Origin: Lysinibacillus pakistanensis
GTDB taxonomy: Bacteria; Bacillota; Bacilli; Bacillales_A; Planococcaceae
Assembly (NCBI RefSeq): GCF_030123245.1
Contig: NZ_CP126101.1
Span: forward strand, 866,501 to 930,500
Reading direction: 5' to 3'
DNA length: 64,000 bases
Position 1 is the first letter of the stretch. Every line of letters begins with the position of its first letter. Position numbers and translations under genes: made by a program. Below the pieces are notes generated by a model. That model ran no database searches, was not told the DNA's origin, and saw only the letters and a program-made list of their open reading frames with translations. This document shows positions 38,945 to 48,427 of this stretch, one piece after another.

Positions 38945-39526
38945 ATGCATGATAAAAGTATTCGAATACACTCTGATGAGGTAGCGAAGGCAGCTCAAGC
39001 TGCACTCATTCGTCGCGGTGTATCACTGGAGGATATTGCAGAGATTGTTTATGAAATGCAAAAATCCTATAATGAAGGCTTAACATTAGAGCATTGTGTT
39101 CATTCTGTCGAGCGGGTTTTACGTAAGCGTGAAGTTCAACACGCCTTATTAGTGGGCATTGAATTAGATGAACTTGCTGAGAAAAAATTATTATCAGCAC
39201 CATTACAGCAAATAATTGAATCTGATGAGGGCTTATTTGGTGTAGATGAAACAATTGCACTCGGATCTGTTTTTACATATGGTAGCATCGCAGTAACAAC
39301 ATTCGGACACCTAGACAAGCAGAAAGTTGGTATTATCAAAAAACTAGACACGGAGCCTGGGCACCATGTCAATACGTTTTTAGATGATTTGGTTGGGAGC
39401 ATCGCAGCATCTGCCGCATCCCGTATTGCACATCGTATGCGTGATTTAGAAGAAGAGGGCGAGACGTTTGCAGACATTGAACCCGAGGAACTAGGACCAA
39501 AACCAAAATCACATAATGAAATTTAA
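38945..39526 (+). CDS. yutG: Phosphatidylglycerophosphatase A family protein (YutG-like)
   Basis: 193 residues. RRGVSLEDIAEIVYEMQKSY, EREVQHALLVGIELDEL-like text and TFLDDLVGSIAASAASRIAH fit the Gram-positive PgpA/YutG form, which has one C-terminal helix bundle with few membrane segments. Expected to dephosphorylate phosphatidylglycerol phosphate, though the enzymatic role in bacilli is not firm. AATGAGGGTTAGTT precedes the ATG. Transcribed alone. Confidence 0.85.
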   Translation: MHDKSIRIHSDEVAKAAQAALIRRGVSLEDIAEIVYEMQKSYNEGLTLEHCVHSVERVLRKREVQHALLVGIELDELAEKKLLSAPLQQIIESDEGLFGVDETIALGSVFTYGSIAVTTFGHLDKQKVGIIKKLDTEPGHHVNTFLDDLVGSIAASAASRIAHRMRDLEEEGETFADIEPEELGPKPKSHNEI

Positions 39527-39545
39527 CATAGTGTTTACGAAATAA

Positions 39546-39586
39546 TAAGGAGCCTTCTCAAATTTAATTGAGGAGGCTCTGTTTTA
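39546..39586 (+). terminator. Terminator after yutG
   Basis: AGGAGCCTTCTCAA and TTGAGGAGGCTC arms followed by TGTTTTA. Confidence 0.8.
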
Positions 39587-39838
39587 GTATGGTTAAAATT
39601 TCACGTTGTATGTTTATTTAAAGGAATAAAAAATTTGTTTTAAGAACGCAAGATATTCTGTTCAACAATTGGCTATGTTTTTTAGAAAGAGTAAGAACTA
39701 GTAGCAGTAAAATGAAACTCTCAAATAGTCAATTAAAAGGAGCTGTTGAATAAAATGGAACTATTTCATAGGTTATTCGTAATATAGATAGCGGTTTATC
39801 AGAAAAATAGTTGTTTCGTAAAAGAGGAGGGCTTCAAT

Positions 39839-40045
39839 TTGAAACATTCTACGAAAATAACGGAATGTCCAAAATGTGGTGGGAAGGAGATGGGGAAAGG
39901 CAAGCATAGTGGATATGGAACTATGTACCCAGATGGTAAGATGAGTTTAGGGTCAGATATTGAATATATTATTTGCACAGAATGTGGTTTTATAATCGAG
40001 GGCTATGTCAAAAAGCCAGAGAAATTCAAGGGTACACTTTTTTAA
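39839..40045 (+). CDS. Small zinc-ribbon protein of unknown function
   Basis: 68 residues from TTG 39839, behind AGAGGAGGG. Two CxxC knuckles, CPKCGGK at the N terminus and CTECGF in the C-terminal half, would hold one zinc ion. Between them is a Gly/Tyr-rich loop (GKHSGYGTMYPDGKMS). I do not recognise a named family. The 300 bp upstream hold the yutG terminator and no other gene. Confidence 0.6.
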   Translation: MKHSTKITECPKCGGKEMGKGKHSGYGTMYPDGKMSLGSDIEYIICTECGFIIEGYVKKPEKFKGTLF

Positions 40046-40187
40046 GGGAATATCGGAAATAACATAACAAAAATATCGTTGTAAAAAATATTCCCATATC
40101 ATTCTAAACATAAAGGAATATCCTTAATGGGATTAATAAAGTAAAGAATGCTATTTTTGATAATCTCCAAAGTTAAAGAACTATATT

Positions 40188-40222
40188 TGAAACCCCGTTC
40201 TAAATTTTGAACGGGGTTTGTT
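40188..40222. terminator. Hairpin/terminator at left edge of the 40.2-40.9 kb island
   Basis: AAACCCCGTTC and GAACGGGGTTT arms around TAAATTTT. Almost the same hairpin is found at 40873-40905. Confidence 0.75.
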
Positions 40223-40295
40223 GTTGTTGAAATACTATTATGTCAATGAAATCAAGATGACAAATTAAAAAGTATAGCCCTTTTTCAAAACGAGG

Positions 40296-40400
40296 GGTTG
40301 ATTTCCGTTCCGACTGAGTGCTTTCCTGGGGGCGTCCGATGAGCCGCTTCACTCGCGTTGTGATCCCCAAGGAGTCACTCCGTCTACACTCCAATCAACC
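40296..40400. repeat. Intergenic repeat, copy A
   Basis: About 105 bp, more GC-rich than its surroundings, with perfect 8-bp ends GGTTGATT/AATCAACC. Contains TTTCCGTTCC, GCTTTCCTGGGGGC and GATGAGCCGCTTC. An inverted relative lies at 40684-40810. Resembles the intergenic repeats with CGCTTTCC..GGC cores widespread in Bacillaceae. Confidence 0.7.
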
Positions 40401-40683
40401 ATTGCTCATAGTATTTTCATTGGCATTTCACATAAATGTATAGTGATAAATTGAAGTCTTAACCATCACTATTTTGCGCAAAAATGAAGCTTTGATAACA
40501 TTTTTCTATACGACAGCAGTAAGTGGCTTTATGTTTAGTTACAAAGTAGTTTTATGCACAAAATGTAGGTTGACAGCTATAGAATTGTACTACTATTCTA
40601 TCCATTTAATGATGGTGAGTAATATGCTTTTACTTTACTTTACTTTTGAAGGAAGAAAATATTTAAAGTTCTACACTATTGCA

Positions 40684-40810
40684 GATTGGAGTGCAAGGCT
40701 ACTCGACTCCCGTGGGATAGCGAGACAGACGAGACCCTGCACGGAGCGTCAGCGTAGGAAGCGGCTCGTCGCTCGCCCACTGGAAAGCGAGTAGCCTGGA
40801 ACGGAAATCA
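40684..40810. repeat. Intergenic repeat, copy B (inverted relative of copy A)
   Basis: Its reverse complement starts TGATTTCCGTTCC, continues with CGCTTTCC.GTGGGC and GACGAGCCGCTTCC, and ends ACTCCAATC, matching copy A in the same order. An open frame at 40474-40794 crosses it and is not a credible gene. Confidence 0.7.
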
Positions 40811-40872
40811 CCTTCATTTGACTTAGTAGTGTTTACAAAGAGTCCCTTGACCATTTAGTTTTTCAACACTAT

Positions 40873-40906
40873 GAAACCCCGTCCTAAATTTAGAACGGGG
40901 TTTGAG
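40873..40906 (-). terminator. Terminator of the ABC importer operon; right edge of the island
   Basis: AAACCCCGTCC and GAACGGGGTTT arms; lies 38 bp beyond the stop of the binding-protein gene. Sequence nearly equal to the hairpin at 40188. Confidence 0.75.
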
Positions 40907-40943
40907 CTAATTAAATGGCTTATTTAGTTGATAGCTGAAAAAT

Positions 40944-42743
40944 CTACTTTGCATCTTTATATGCTTTTAAAAATTCTTTTACTTTTTCGCTGTCAGCCTT
41001 AAGCTCTAATCCAGTGTTAACTAATGTTGAAACAGTGGATACAGCGGGCTTTTTATTGCCTTGATAATAGCTTATAAATTCATCCTGGTTGATCGAGTAA
41101 AGTATCGCTTTACGTAAGTCCACTGAATCCGACAAGGCACGTCCTGATGTATTCATTTGTAAATATGCTACAGCGTTACTATCAGCGGTATTTAAAGTTA
41201 ATTTATTATCAGACTTTACTATATCCAGTTTTGTTTCTGGTACTGTCTGGAGGATATGGATTTCCCCATTACGTAATGCAGATAGGGCACTATCATTATC
41301 CGCGATGAAACGAACATTGATTTTCTCAATTTTTGGTTCATATTCACTACCAACACGGTATGCAGGATTTTTCACAAATTGTGCTTCATAATCATTTTTC
41401 TTCACAAGAATATAAGGTCCGCTTGCATATAAATGATTGTTATATGTTGCTGTACCCTCTGTTACTGTTGCTTGATCACCATATGCGATATCCTTGTCTG
41501 GATCATAGCTAGCTACATCATAAGTATTGATGCTTGTTACTTGTTTCTCAGATACAATACCGCCAGATTGGTGTGCTAAATAATTTAGCACCTGTGGGAA
41601 TGGTGTCGGTGTTGTAACTTTTACAACCTGATAACTACCTGCTGCATTTTTAACAGCACCTTTATCTTTTGCTAATTTTGTTACAGAAGCAGGTAGGTTT
41701 TGAGAAAGTACATCTAAAATAGATTGATCTGATCCTGCCACTTTTTTATTTTGTAATTCAGCTAAGTCTGAAACGATTTCTACAGATTCAATATTTTCAT
41801 GGATACTATAAGTACGGTGATCTGGTACTGATGTTGAATCTTTTGCACGATTTAATGAGAATACAACATCTTCCCCAGACACCAATTCACCTGTATCAAC
41901 GGCAGCACCATCCTTAACAGCTGCAAAGTGAATATCATCACGTAAAATGAAGTAATATTCTTGGTTACCTTCAGCAATTGCATGGTTATAAGATAGTGAA
42001 CCATCTGACACGACTTCATCTGTATCCGTTAAGTTAACAAGTCGAGCATACATATTAGTATTCAATGTATTAATGGAGCCATCATTACCTTTAATTGGAT
42101 CAAGTGATGTTAAAGAATCTAGTGTTTGGTGTAAAATCAACGGTTCTTTGGCATTTTTAGATGCATCATTAAATGCAATTCTTTCCCAAACCTGTGCACG
42201 TGATTTCGGCAAAAGAACAGTTTTTGGATTTACTAATTCTGAATAAATTCCTTGATACTTATTGGAAATATATAAAGGCGCAATATATGCCTGATCGAAA
42301 ACTAATAGCTGTTCTAATTCTTTATATTTTGCTGCAGCTTCATCACCTGTTAATGTACTTGCTTCATCAATTAAAGCATCTAATTTCGAGTCAGCAACAA
42401 CACTGTAATCGCCACCCGTTTTAAATAAACCACGTACAGCATAATCAGGATTTCCTGTAACTGTTGTCCAGCTAGAAAGTGCTAAATCGTAATTGCCCGC
42501 CTCTTTTTGGGCAGAAAATGAACCATAATCAGGCTGAATGTTGAGTTTTACATCAAAGCCATTTTTCACTAATTGATCTCGCACAATATTCATATCCTCT
42601 TCAGAAGCGGACATGCCTAAAAGTTCAATTGAAGTACTGCCTTTCCCTTTTGAATCTTTATTGCCTTCTACGTCCTTTTTTGTTTGAACACAGCCGGATA
42701 GTGCTAATACTGCTATGAATAACAATATAAGTAATCTCTTCAT
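40944..42743 (-). CDS. Oligopeptide-type ABC importer binding lipoprotein with circularly permuted SBP_bac_5 domain
   Basis: 599 residues, lipoprotein signal with LSGC (Cys18). Residues 36-191 correspond to the usual C-terminal part of family 5 binding proteins: VRDQLVKNGFDVKL, YDLALSSWTTVTGNPDYAVRGLF, DALIDEAST, QLLVFDQAYIAPLYISNKYQGI. Residues from about 200 onward are the usual N-terminal and middle parts: SLTSLDPIKGNDGSINTLNTNMYARLV, SGEDVVFSLNRAKD, YASGPYILVKKN and LRKAILYSINQDEFISYYQG. The chain then ends at SEKVKEFLKAYKDAK, the point where a normal protein would go on into the segment now at the N terminus. The domain is therefore a circular permutation, with new ends in a surface loop of lobe I/II. 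Last gene of the operon. Confidence 0.88.
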   Translation of the reverse strand: MKRLLILLFIAVLALSGCVQTKKDVEGNKDSKGKGSTSIELLGMSASEEDMNIVRDQLVKNGFDVKLNIQPDYGSFSAQKEAGNYDLALSSWTTVTGNPDYAVRGLFKTGGDYSVVADSKLDALIDEASTLTGDEAAAKYKELEQLLVFDQAYIAPLYISNKYQGIYSELVNPKTVLLPKSRAQVWERIAFNDASKNAKEPLILHQTLDSLTSLDPIKGNDGSINTLNTNMYARLVNLTDTDEVVSDGSLSYNHAIAEGNQEYYFILRDDIHFAAVKDGAAVDTGELVSGEDVVFSLNRAKDSTSVPDHRTYSIHENIESVEIVSDLAELQNKKVAGSDQSILDVLSQNLPASVTKLAKDKGAVKNAAGSYQVVKVTTPTPFPQVLNYLAHQSGGIVSEKQVTSINTYDVASYDPDKDIAYGDQATVTEGTATYNNHLYASGPYILVKKNDYEAQFVKNPAYRVGSEYEPKIEKINVRFIADNDSALSALRNGEIHILQTVPETKLDIVKSDNKLTLNTADSNAVAYLQMNTSGRALSDSVDLRKAILYSINQDEFISYYQGNKKPAVSTVSTLVNTGLELKADSEKVKEFLKAYKDAK

Positions 42744-42758
42744 GTAAGAACCTCCATC

Positions 42759-44255
42759 TTAATTTGTTTTTGGATCTAAAGCATCCCGTAATCCATCCCC
42801 TAAGAAATTAAAGGAGAGAACGAGCAGCATAATACAAAGACCTGGGAAAATCGCAACATAGGAATGTGTTTCCAGGTACGTACTACCAACCTTTAAAATA
42901 TTGCCCCATTCAGGAATATGTGGTTCAATGCCAAGCCCTAAAAAGCTTAGACTACTTGTTGAAATAACAGCTCCACCAATTGTTAGTGTTGCTTTAACAA
43001 TCATTGGTGCTAATGAATTAGGGACGATATGCTTAAAGATGATTGCAGCATCAGAAGCACCTAATGCTCTAGCTGATTCTACAAATTCAAAATTAGTGAG
43101 TTGCATAACATTCGCCCGCATCGTACGAGCGTATGTAGGAATAGCTCCAACACTAAGAGCAATGATTAAATTAACCGTATTGGCTCCAAACGCAGCAATT
43201 ATTGCAATAGCTAGTAAAATACCAGGAATCGCATATAAAATATCAAGGCTACGCATGATGATGTTGTCTGTGGCTTTGCCATAAAAGCCTGAAAACGCTC
43301 CAAGCACTCCTCCAATAAGTGCTGGAATAATGGTTGAGAAAAAGCCAACAATCAACGATATTTGTGCACCGAAAATAATACGAGAAAATAAATCTCTACC
43401 ATAATTATCTGTGCCTAGTGGGTATTCCAGTGACGGTGTTTGTAACAAAGCTCCGTAGTTATTTTCGGTAGCCAAATCATAGTCGAATGTCCACGAGCTT
43501 GTGACAGATAATGAAAACATTAAAACTATGAAAAATAACCCGAAAACAGCCATTGTATTACGCAAAATCTTTTCCCAAATGTTTTGCCATTTTTCTATCG
43601 ATGATGGATTTGTCTTTCGTGCCTTTTGAATAAGGCAATAACCTAGTAATGTGGCAAAAAGATTGCCAGTAAAAGTCGCACATAATAGCAATATACCAGG
43701 CAACAGCATCCATTTTGGGGCAGATTTTTGTGTAACAAATTTGGTACATAAAATTAGCATTACAATATAAAAGAGTGCAAGGCATAGGAAAAGCCCCATT
43801 GCTAGTAAAAAGGTATCTGTCACATACGGCTTAAACAGATTTAGTGCTGAAATACCTATGATGAATAGTTGTGTAATAAATGCATACGCAGCAAAGGTAT
43901 ATTCAGCTGTCTTTTTCTTAGACACAAGCATAAAAGCAAATGACGCTGAGAAAATATTGCCCGTAGCTACTGTTAAAAATAATGGATATCCAAGAAGACG
44001 AGTGCTTTTTGGGATATCTCCTAGCTTTGCTAAATTCTGTTTGATTCGAACAGTAAGAAAACCGACATAAGCGGTGGTAATCGCATAAATTATAAAAATG
44101 GCACACACAATTGGGCGCAAGCTTTGGCTAGAGAAATCATAGCTATAAGCTAGAAACAATAAAGAGAACAGGAAGGAAAAGACAAATGTAAAATGAGCAT
44201 TGACATATTCCTGTGTAATCTTCAAAAGTAGTTTGACATGTAAAATGTTTTTCAA
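42759..44255 (-). CDS. ABC importer permease, DppC/OppC type, with ~225-residue membrane N-terminal extension
   Basis: 498 residues against about 300 for DppC. The N-terminal 225 residues hold about six predicted helices (FVFSFLFSLLFLAYSY, LFLTVATGNIFSASFAFML, WMLLPGILLLCATFTGNLFATLLG) and are not part of the BPD_transp_1 fold. The permease core follows: YPLGTDNYGRDLFSRIIFGAQISL, an EAA loop ESARALGASDAAIIFKHIVPNSLAP, and SSLSFLGLGIEPHIPEWG. Lies between the other permease gene (13-bp gap) and the binding-protein gene (15-bp gap). Confidence 0.9.
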   Translation of the reverse strand: MKNILHVKLLLKITQEYVNAHFTFVFSFLFSLLFLAYSYDFSSQSLRPIVCAIFIIYAITTAYVGFLTVRIKQNLAKLGDIPKSTRLLGYPLFLTVATGNIFSASFAFMLVSKKKTAEYTFAAYAFITQLFIIGISALNLFKPYVTDTFLLAMGLFLCLALFYIVMLILCTKFVTQKSAPKWMLLPGILLLCATFTGNLFATLLGYCLIQKARKTNPSSIEKWQNIWEKILRNTMAVFGLFFIVLMFSLSVTSSWTFDYDLATENNYGALLQTPSLEYPLGTDNYGRDLFSRIIFGAQISLIVGFFSTIIPALIGGVLGAFSGFYGKATDNIIMRSLDILYAIPGILLAIAIIAAFGANTVNLIIALSVGAIPTYARTMRANVMQLTNFEFVESARALGASDAAIIFKHIVPNSLAPMIVKATLTIGGAVISTSSLSFLGLGIEPHIPEWGNILKVGSTYLETHSYVAIFPGLCIMLLVLSFNFLGDGLRDALDPKTN

Positions 44256-44268
44256 AGATGCTCCCCCT

Positions 44269-45699
44269 TTAAGACTTCTTCATTTTTGAGCGGATGCGTG
44301 GATCGAAAAATGCATACAAAATATCGATAAAAAGGTTAACAATCGAAATTGTAATAGCAATGTATACGACCCCACCTAGAATCGCTGGGATATCGGGGAT
44401 AAACTGTTTGTCAACGATATAGCTACCAATACCACTAATATTAAAAACCTTTTCTGTAACAGATGCCCCTCCCAACATGCCGCCAAAGAGAAGCCCGATC
44501 ACTGTAATAATAGGAATCATGGCATTACGAATCGCATGCTTTGAAATGACTTTAAATTCATTTAAACCTTTAGCCCTTGCTGTAATAATGTAATCCTCAT
44601 GTATAACCTCAAGCATGCTCGATCTGGTCATACGGGCAATTGAAGCAGTAATAGATGTACCCAAAACAATTACTGGCATAATGAGAGATAACCAATTTTG
44701 GGGATTATATGTAGCTGGTAACCACTGAAGCTTTAACGCGAACGTTAAAATAAAGATTAATCCCTGCCAGAAGCTCGGTATGGATAGTCCGATTAAAGCG
44801 ATGAACATAAATGTATAATCCAAATAGGAATTTGGACGTACCGCTGAAATAATGCCAACTGGAATAGCTATGGCAATAGCCATTAATAATGATAGGACGG
44901 CAATTTCAAGTGTGATAGGAAATTTATTTGCAATACTATGAGTAATGTCTTCTTTCCCTGCAAAGGATGTACCTAAATCGAAGGTGAATAGGCCAGATAA
45001 GGCATTCCACAACTGAGAGAAATAGGGTTGATCTAAGCTGTGAATGCGATTGAAATTGGCAATTTGCTCAGCCGTTGCCTCGACCCCTAATAGATTTCTT
45101 GCAGGATCAAAAGGAGACAAATACAAAATTGTAAAAACTAGTGTAGCCACTCCTACAATAACAATGAAGCTTTGTAGTATTCGCTCAATGATGAATTGTA
45201 GAAATGGATTCGCAAATAAAAGCAGTACTACATAAAATAAAGCAGCAGGTAAAAACGTTAAAGTCAGAAATTTTCTGTTTTTTAGTTGCTCACTAAAATA
45301 CTCTAAATAGGAGAGTTCCTTTATGCCTTCCTTTAATAAATCCTGCTCAATAAATTGCTGAATTTTTGCTTGAGCCAATCTAGAAGCTGTTTCCTGTATT
45401 TTCTTTTCAGATACAGTTTCGTGAAAAAAGGTAGCCTTTGCTAATTCTTGTTCTGCAAATGCTGATTGCCATTTTGCCAACAAACCTTTTTCCTCGTAGT
45501 ACAGCCACCGTTGTTCAAAAGCATGTTTGTAATGTTGTGATTGTTTTCCTTTTCGATAGAAATAGTATGTAATTGGATGCACCAAAATACTTAAAAGAAA
45601 GAGCAATACATTGTAGAGTTTTTGAGTTTTGAGCTTTTGAAAAACCGTAAAAAAGAATACATGTTCCGTAGTTGCTGAATGATTATTTGATATATCCAT
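44269..45699 (-). CDS. ABC importer permease, DppB/OppB type, with ~165-residue N-terminal extension
   Basis: 476 residues against about 310 for DppB. The extension has one hydrophobic segment (LYNVLLFLLSILVHPITYYFY), a charged helical stretch (residues about 55-140, EEKGLLAKWQSAFAEQELAKATF) and a second hydrophobic segment. The DppB core then begins with ERILQSFIVIVGVATLVFTILYLSP and DPARNLLG, and carries the EAA loop TARAKGLNEFKVISKHAIRNAMIP. First gene of the minus-strand operon, divergent from the fused ATPase gene. AAACGTTTGGAGGAAATGC gives a clear ribosome-binding site. Confidence 0.9.
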   Translation of the reverse strand: MDISNNHSATTEHVFFFTVFQKLKTQKLYNVLLFLLSILVHPITYYFYRKGKQSQHYKHAFEQRWLYYEEKGLLAKWQSAFAEQELAKATFFHETVSEKKIQETASRLAQAKIQQFIEQDLLKEGIKELSYLEYFSEQLKNRKFLTLTFLPAALFYVVLLLFANPFLQFIIERILQSFIVIVGVATLVFTILYLSPFDPARNLLGVEATAEQIANFNRIHSLDQPYFSQLWNALSGLFTFDLGTSFAGKEDITHSIANKFPITLEIAVLSLLMAIAIAIPVGIISAVRPNSYLDYTFMFIALIGLSIPSFWQGLIFILTFALKLQWLPATYNPQNWLSLIMPVIVLGTSITASIARMTRSSMLEVIHEDYIITARAKGLNEFKVISKHAIRNAMIPIITVIGLLFGGMLGGASVTEKVFNISGIGSYIVDKQFIPDIPAILGGVVYIAITISIVNLFIDILYAFFDPRIRSKMKKS

Positions 45700-45923
45700 G
45701 CATTTCCTCCAAACGTAAGTTAAGTAAGGTTAAAGCAATTAAGTCTTCATTACTGATCAGTTTATGCAATATCTTGCTGACTCGTTATTAGAATTGAATT
45801 GATCTGCTGACTAATTACGGGATGACATGTTTTGTACAATACTGTATAATTCCTATCAGTATTGTAAAGTATGGATTATACTTGTACTTAAGTCAATCAC
45901 AAAATTTAAAAAGGGTGGATGGA
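45700..45923. other. Divergent regulatory region of the importer
   Basis: 224 bp between the two divergent transcripts. On the plus strand TGTATAATTCC (near 45842) and GGATTATACTTG (near 45871) are -10-like. No T-box, S-box or other riboswitch was recognised. Confidence 0.35.
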
Positions 45924-47663
45924 ATGAGTGAAAAGCTTCTAGAAATCAACAATCTTCGTGTGTCCTTTCTGACAGGGGAGACAGAATTTGAAGCAGTTAA
46001 GGATGTTAGCTTTCATCTAAATAAAGGTGAAACGCTCGGAATAGTAGGAGAGTCAGGTAGTGGAAAAAGTGTTACGGCTCGTTCAATTATGCGTTTATTA
46101 CCAACCCCCCCTTCATTTTTGAAGTCAGGCAGTATTTTATTTAAAGGACAAGAAATAACCACTTTAAGTGAAAAGCAAATGGAAGCAATCCGCGGACAAG
46201 ATATTAGTATGATATTTCAAGATCCTATGTCATCCACAAATCCAACTATTCGAATTGGGGAACAAGTAGCTGAAAGTTTAATCAAGCATCAGTCAATGTC
46301 CAAAGCTGAGGCCTATAGACAAACAATTGAGCTATTAAAGCTTGTAGGTATAAGGGAGCCTGAAGAACGCTATAAGCAATATCCACATGAATTTTCGGGA
46401 GGGATGAGGCAACGTGTCATGATTGCTATGGCATTAGCCTGTAATCCGTCTTTACTCATAGCAGATGAACCGACAACTGCACTTGATGTAACGATTCAAG
46501 CGCAAATTTTAAAATTAATGCGCAATATGCAAAAGAAAATGGGTACCTCGATTATTTTGATAACACATGATTTAGGCGTTGTGGCTGGTATGTGTGATCG
46601 ACTGATTGTCATGAAAGAGGGGGAGATTGTTGAGCAGGGAACAACAGAGGAAATTTTTTCTAATGCTCAACATCCATATACAAAAAAGCTATTGAATGCT
46701 CTACCAAAACTCCATGAGAAAAAGCAGCCAAAACCGCATGTAAATTGGCAAACTAGTAGCAATCAACATAAACCATTAATTGAAGTTACACATCTTTCAA
46801 AGGAATTTGAATTAGGTCGTGGTCAAACAGTAAAGGCTGTTAATGATTTATCATTTCATATATACCCTGGAGAAACATTGGGATTAGTGGGCGAGTCAGG
46901 CTCAGGCAAATCTACGACAGGACGAACGATTTTACAGCTCCATCAGCCTACATATGGAGAAGTCTTATATCAAGGAATACCCATTACAAGGTTAACGAAG
47001 AAACAGCTAAAGGCAATGCGTCGTCATATGCAAATTATATTCCAAGATCCATATTCCTCGTTAAACCCCCGAAAAAAAGTCGTTGATATTATTGGGGAGG
47101 CATTAGATATTCATAAGCTGGTCAAAACAAATGCAGAACGACAACATCGTGTCGAGGAATTACTTGAGCTTGTAGGCTTAAACAAAGAACATGCAATGCG
47201 TTATCCACATGAATTTTCAGGTGGACAACGACAACGTATTGGCATTGCAAGAGCTCTAGCAGTGGAGCCTAACTTTATCGTTTGTGATGAACCACTATCA
47301 GCTCTGGATGTTTCTATACAAAAGCAAATTGTTGATTTGTTAAAGGATTTACAGCAGCGACTGGGCTTAACATACTTATTTATTGCCCATGATTTGTCTA
47401 TGGTGAAGCATATTAGTGATCGTGTAGCGGTCATGTATGGTGGTAAAATTGTCGAGCTTGCAGAAAGTGAAGAGCTCTATGCAAATCCTCGACATCCTTA
47501 TACACAAGCTTTATTGCGCTCCATCCCAATTCCTGACCCAGCAATCGAAAAGCAAAAATATGTGGACACTGAAAATGAAGAAACACAACCAAGCTATGAG
47601 ATTGAAAATAGTCAGCTTGTTGAGGTATCTCCAAATCATTGGGTTGCCGTTGCAGCTACATAG
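45924..47663 (+). CDS. Fused double ATP-binding protein (DppD-DppF/OppD-OppF fusion) of the importer
   Basis: 579 residues from ATG 45924 (AAAGGGTGGATGGA upstream). Two complete ABC domains: the first has [12 protein letters not shown] (Walker A), [15 protein letters not shown] (signature) and [12 protein letters not shown] (Walker B); the second has [27 protein letters not shown] and [12 protein letters not shown]. Each ends with the oligopeptide/dipeptide C-terminal extension ([26 protein letters not shown]). Similar fusions are known (GsiA, YejF). Together with the divergent genes it completes an importer: one ATPase chain, two permeases, one lipoprotein. Confidence 0.94.
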   Translation: MSEKLLEINNLRVSFLTGETEFEAVKDVSFHLNKGETLGIVGESGSGKSVTARSIMRLLPTPPSFLKSGSILFKGQEITTLSEKQMEAIRGQDISMIFQDPMSSTNPTIRIGEQVAESLIKHQSMSKAEAYRQTIELLKLVGIREPEERYKQYPHEFSGGMRQRVMIAMALACNPSLLIADEPTTALDVTIQAQILKLMRNMQKKMGTSIILITHDLGVVAGMCDRLIVMKEGEIVEQGTTEEIFSNAQHPYTKKLLNALPKLHEKKQPKPHVNWQTSSNQHKPLIEVTHLSKEFELGRGQTVKAVNDLSFHIYPGETLGLVGESGSGKSTTGRTILQLHQPTYGEVLYQGIPITRLTKKQLKAMRRHMQIIFQDPYSSLNPRKKVVDIIGEALDIHKLVKTNAERQHRVEELLELVGLNKEHAMRYPHEFSGGQRQRIGIARALAVEPNFIVCDEPLSALDVSIQKQIVDLLKDLQQRLGLTYLFIAHDLSMVKHISDRVAVMYGGKIVELAESEELYANPRHPYTQALLRSIPIPDPAIEKQKYVDTENEETQPSYEIENSQLVEVSPNHWVAVAAT

Positions 47664-47821
47664 CTTGAATGTAGAAGCTTGATATTTTACAATAGAAGCA
47701 ACGTGAGACTTTTAATTGATAGGGTTTATGTTTTCCTAGAGATAATGAGTGGAGCTAGTTGTACTTTAGGGAGGTTCCTTAAAGTGTAATGTAAGATGAA
47801 TAGTTGTGAGGGACCTATAAC

Positions 47822-48037
47822 ATGAAGATGCAGGATATAAAAACGTTAATAACGAGTGGTACCATCATTTTAGCTGTTGCACTATATATGATTTTTGGTA
47901 GATCACCAGCTGAAGAAAAGGATGCAACATCGACAGACCAAAACGGCATCATTTCCATTGAACAGGTTGAAGAAAAAACCGGAAATAAACGTTTTACAGT
48001 CGACTTTATTAAAGCATACGATGGCTTATCACTATAA
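47822..48037 (+). CDS. Small single-helix membrane protein
   Basis: 71 residues. MKMQDIKTLITSGTIILAVALYMIFG is a membrane helix with a short polar N terminus. The rest is hydrophilic, rich in Glu/Asp/Lys. The first 26 residues are nearly repeated by the 26-residue frame at 48428. The ribosome-binding site GTGAGGG is weak but present. Function unknown. Confidence 0.6.
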   Translation: MKMQDIKTLITSGTIILAVALYMIFGRSPAEEKDATSTDQNGIISIEQVEEKTGNKRFTVDFIKAYDGLSL

Positions 48038-48427
48038 AACTGTACATTAAAATTTTGTACACATTAAAATCATAAAGTGTTGATATAACTATGGTTTCAT
48101 GTGAGTCTCCAAAATATACTTGTACACATTATTATTTAGTTAAATATAGATTTTACCCATATCTTGATTAATTATATATGTACGAAAGTGTACATATTAA
48201 CTGATGTAGAATAATAATGGACCAAGTGTGATATGTAAATATTGCTTAATTATATAGTTATTATGATCTTCGGTTATTGCAACTGAAGATTTTTTAATGA
48301 GTAGGGTAATACTTTAATCACTATTGAAAAATTCTTCAGTTGAAAACAAATTAAATTTATTTTGATAGTAGTAGACTATAATATATTTAAATAAAGTATT
48401 AATAAATGTTAGAAAAGAGGTATAAAA
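48038..48427. other. AT-rich gap with TGTACA repeats and a terminator
   Basis: TTGTACACATTA occurs at about 48055 and 48119, and TGTACA-type cores also near 48043 and 48200. The hairpin TCTTCGGTT...AACTGAAGA with a T run (48269-48298) ends the upstream transcript. No gene. Confidence 0.45.
48269..48298 (+). terminator. Terminator after the 71-residue membrane protein
   Basis: TCTTCGGTT and AACTGAAGA arms around ATTGC, followed by TTTTTTAA. Confidence 0.75.

Noticed and set aside
40474-40794. 106-codon open frame on the plus strand
   Set aside because: No ribosome-binding site, and its second half is the intergenic repeat copy B; the composition is not protein-like.
48038-48260. TGTACA repeats as a CRISPR-like or operator array
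   Set aside because: Only three or four short irregular copies, no spacer regularity and no cas genes; too weak to call.
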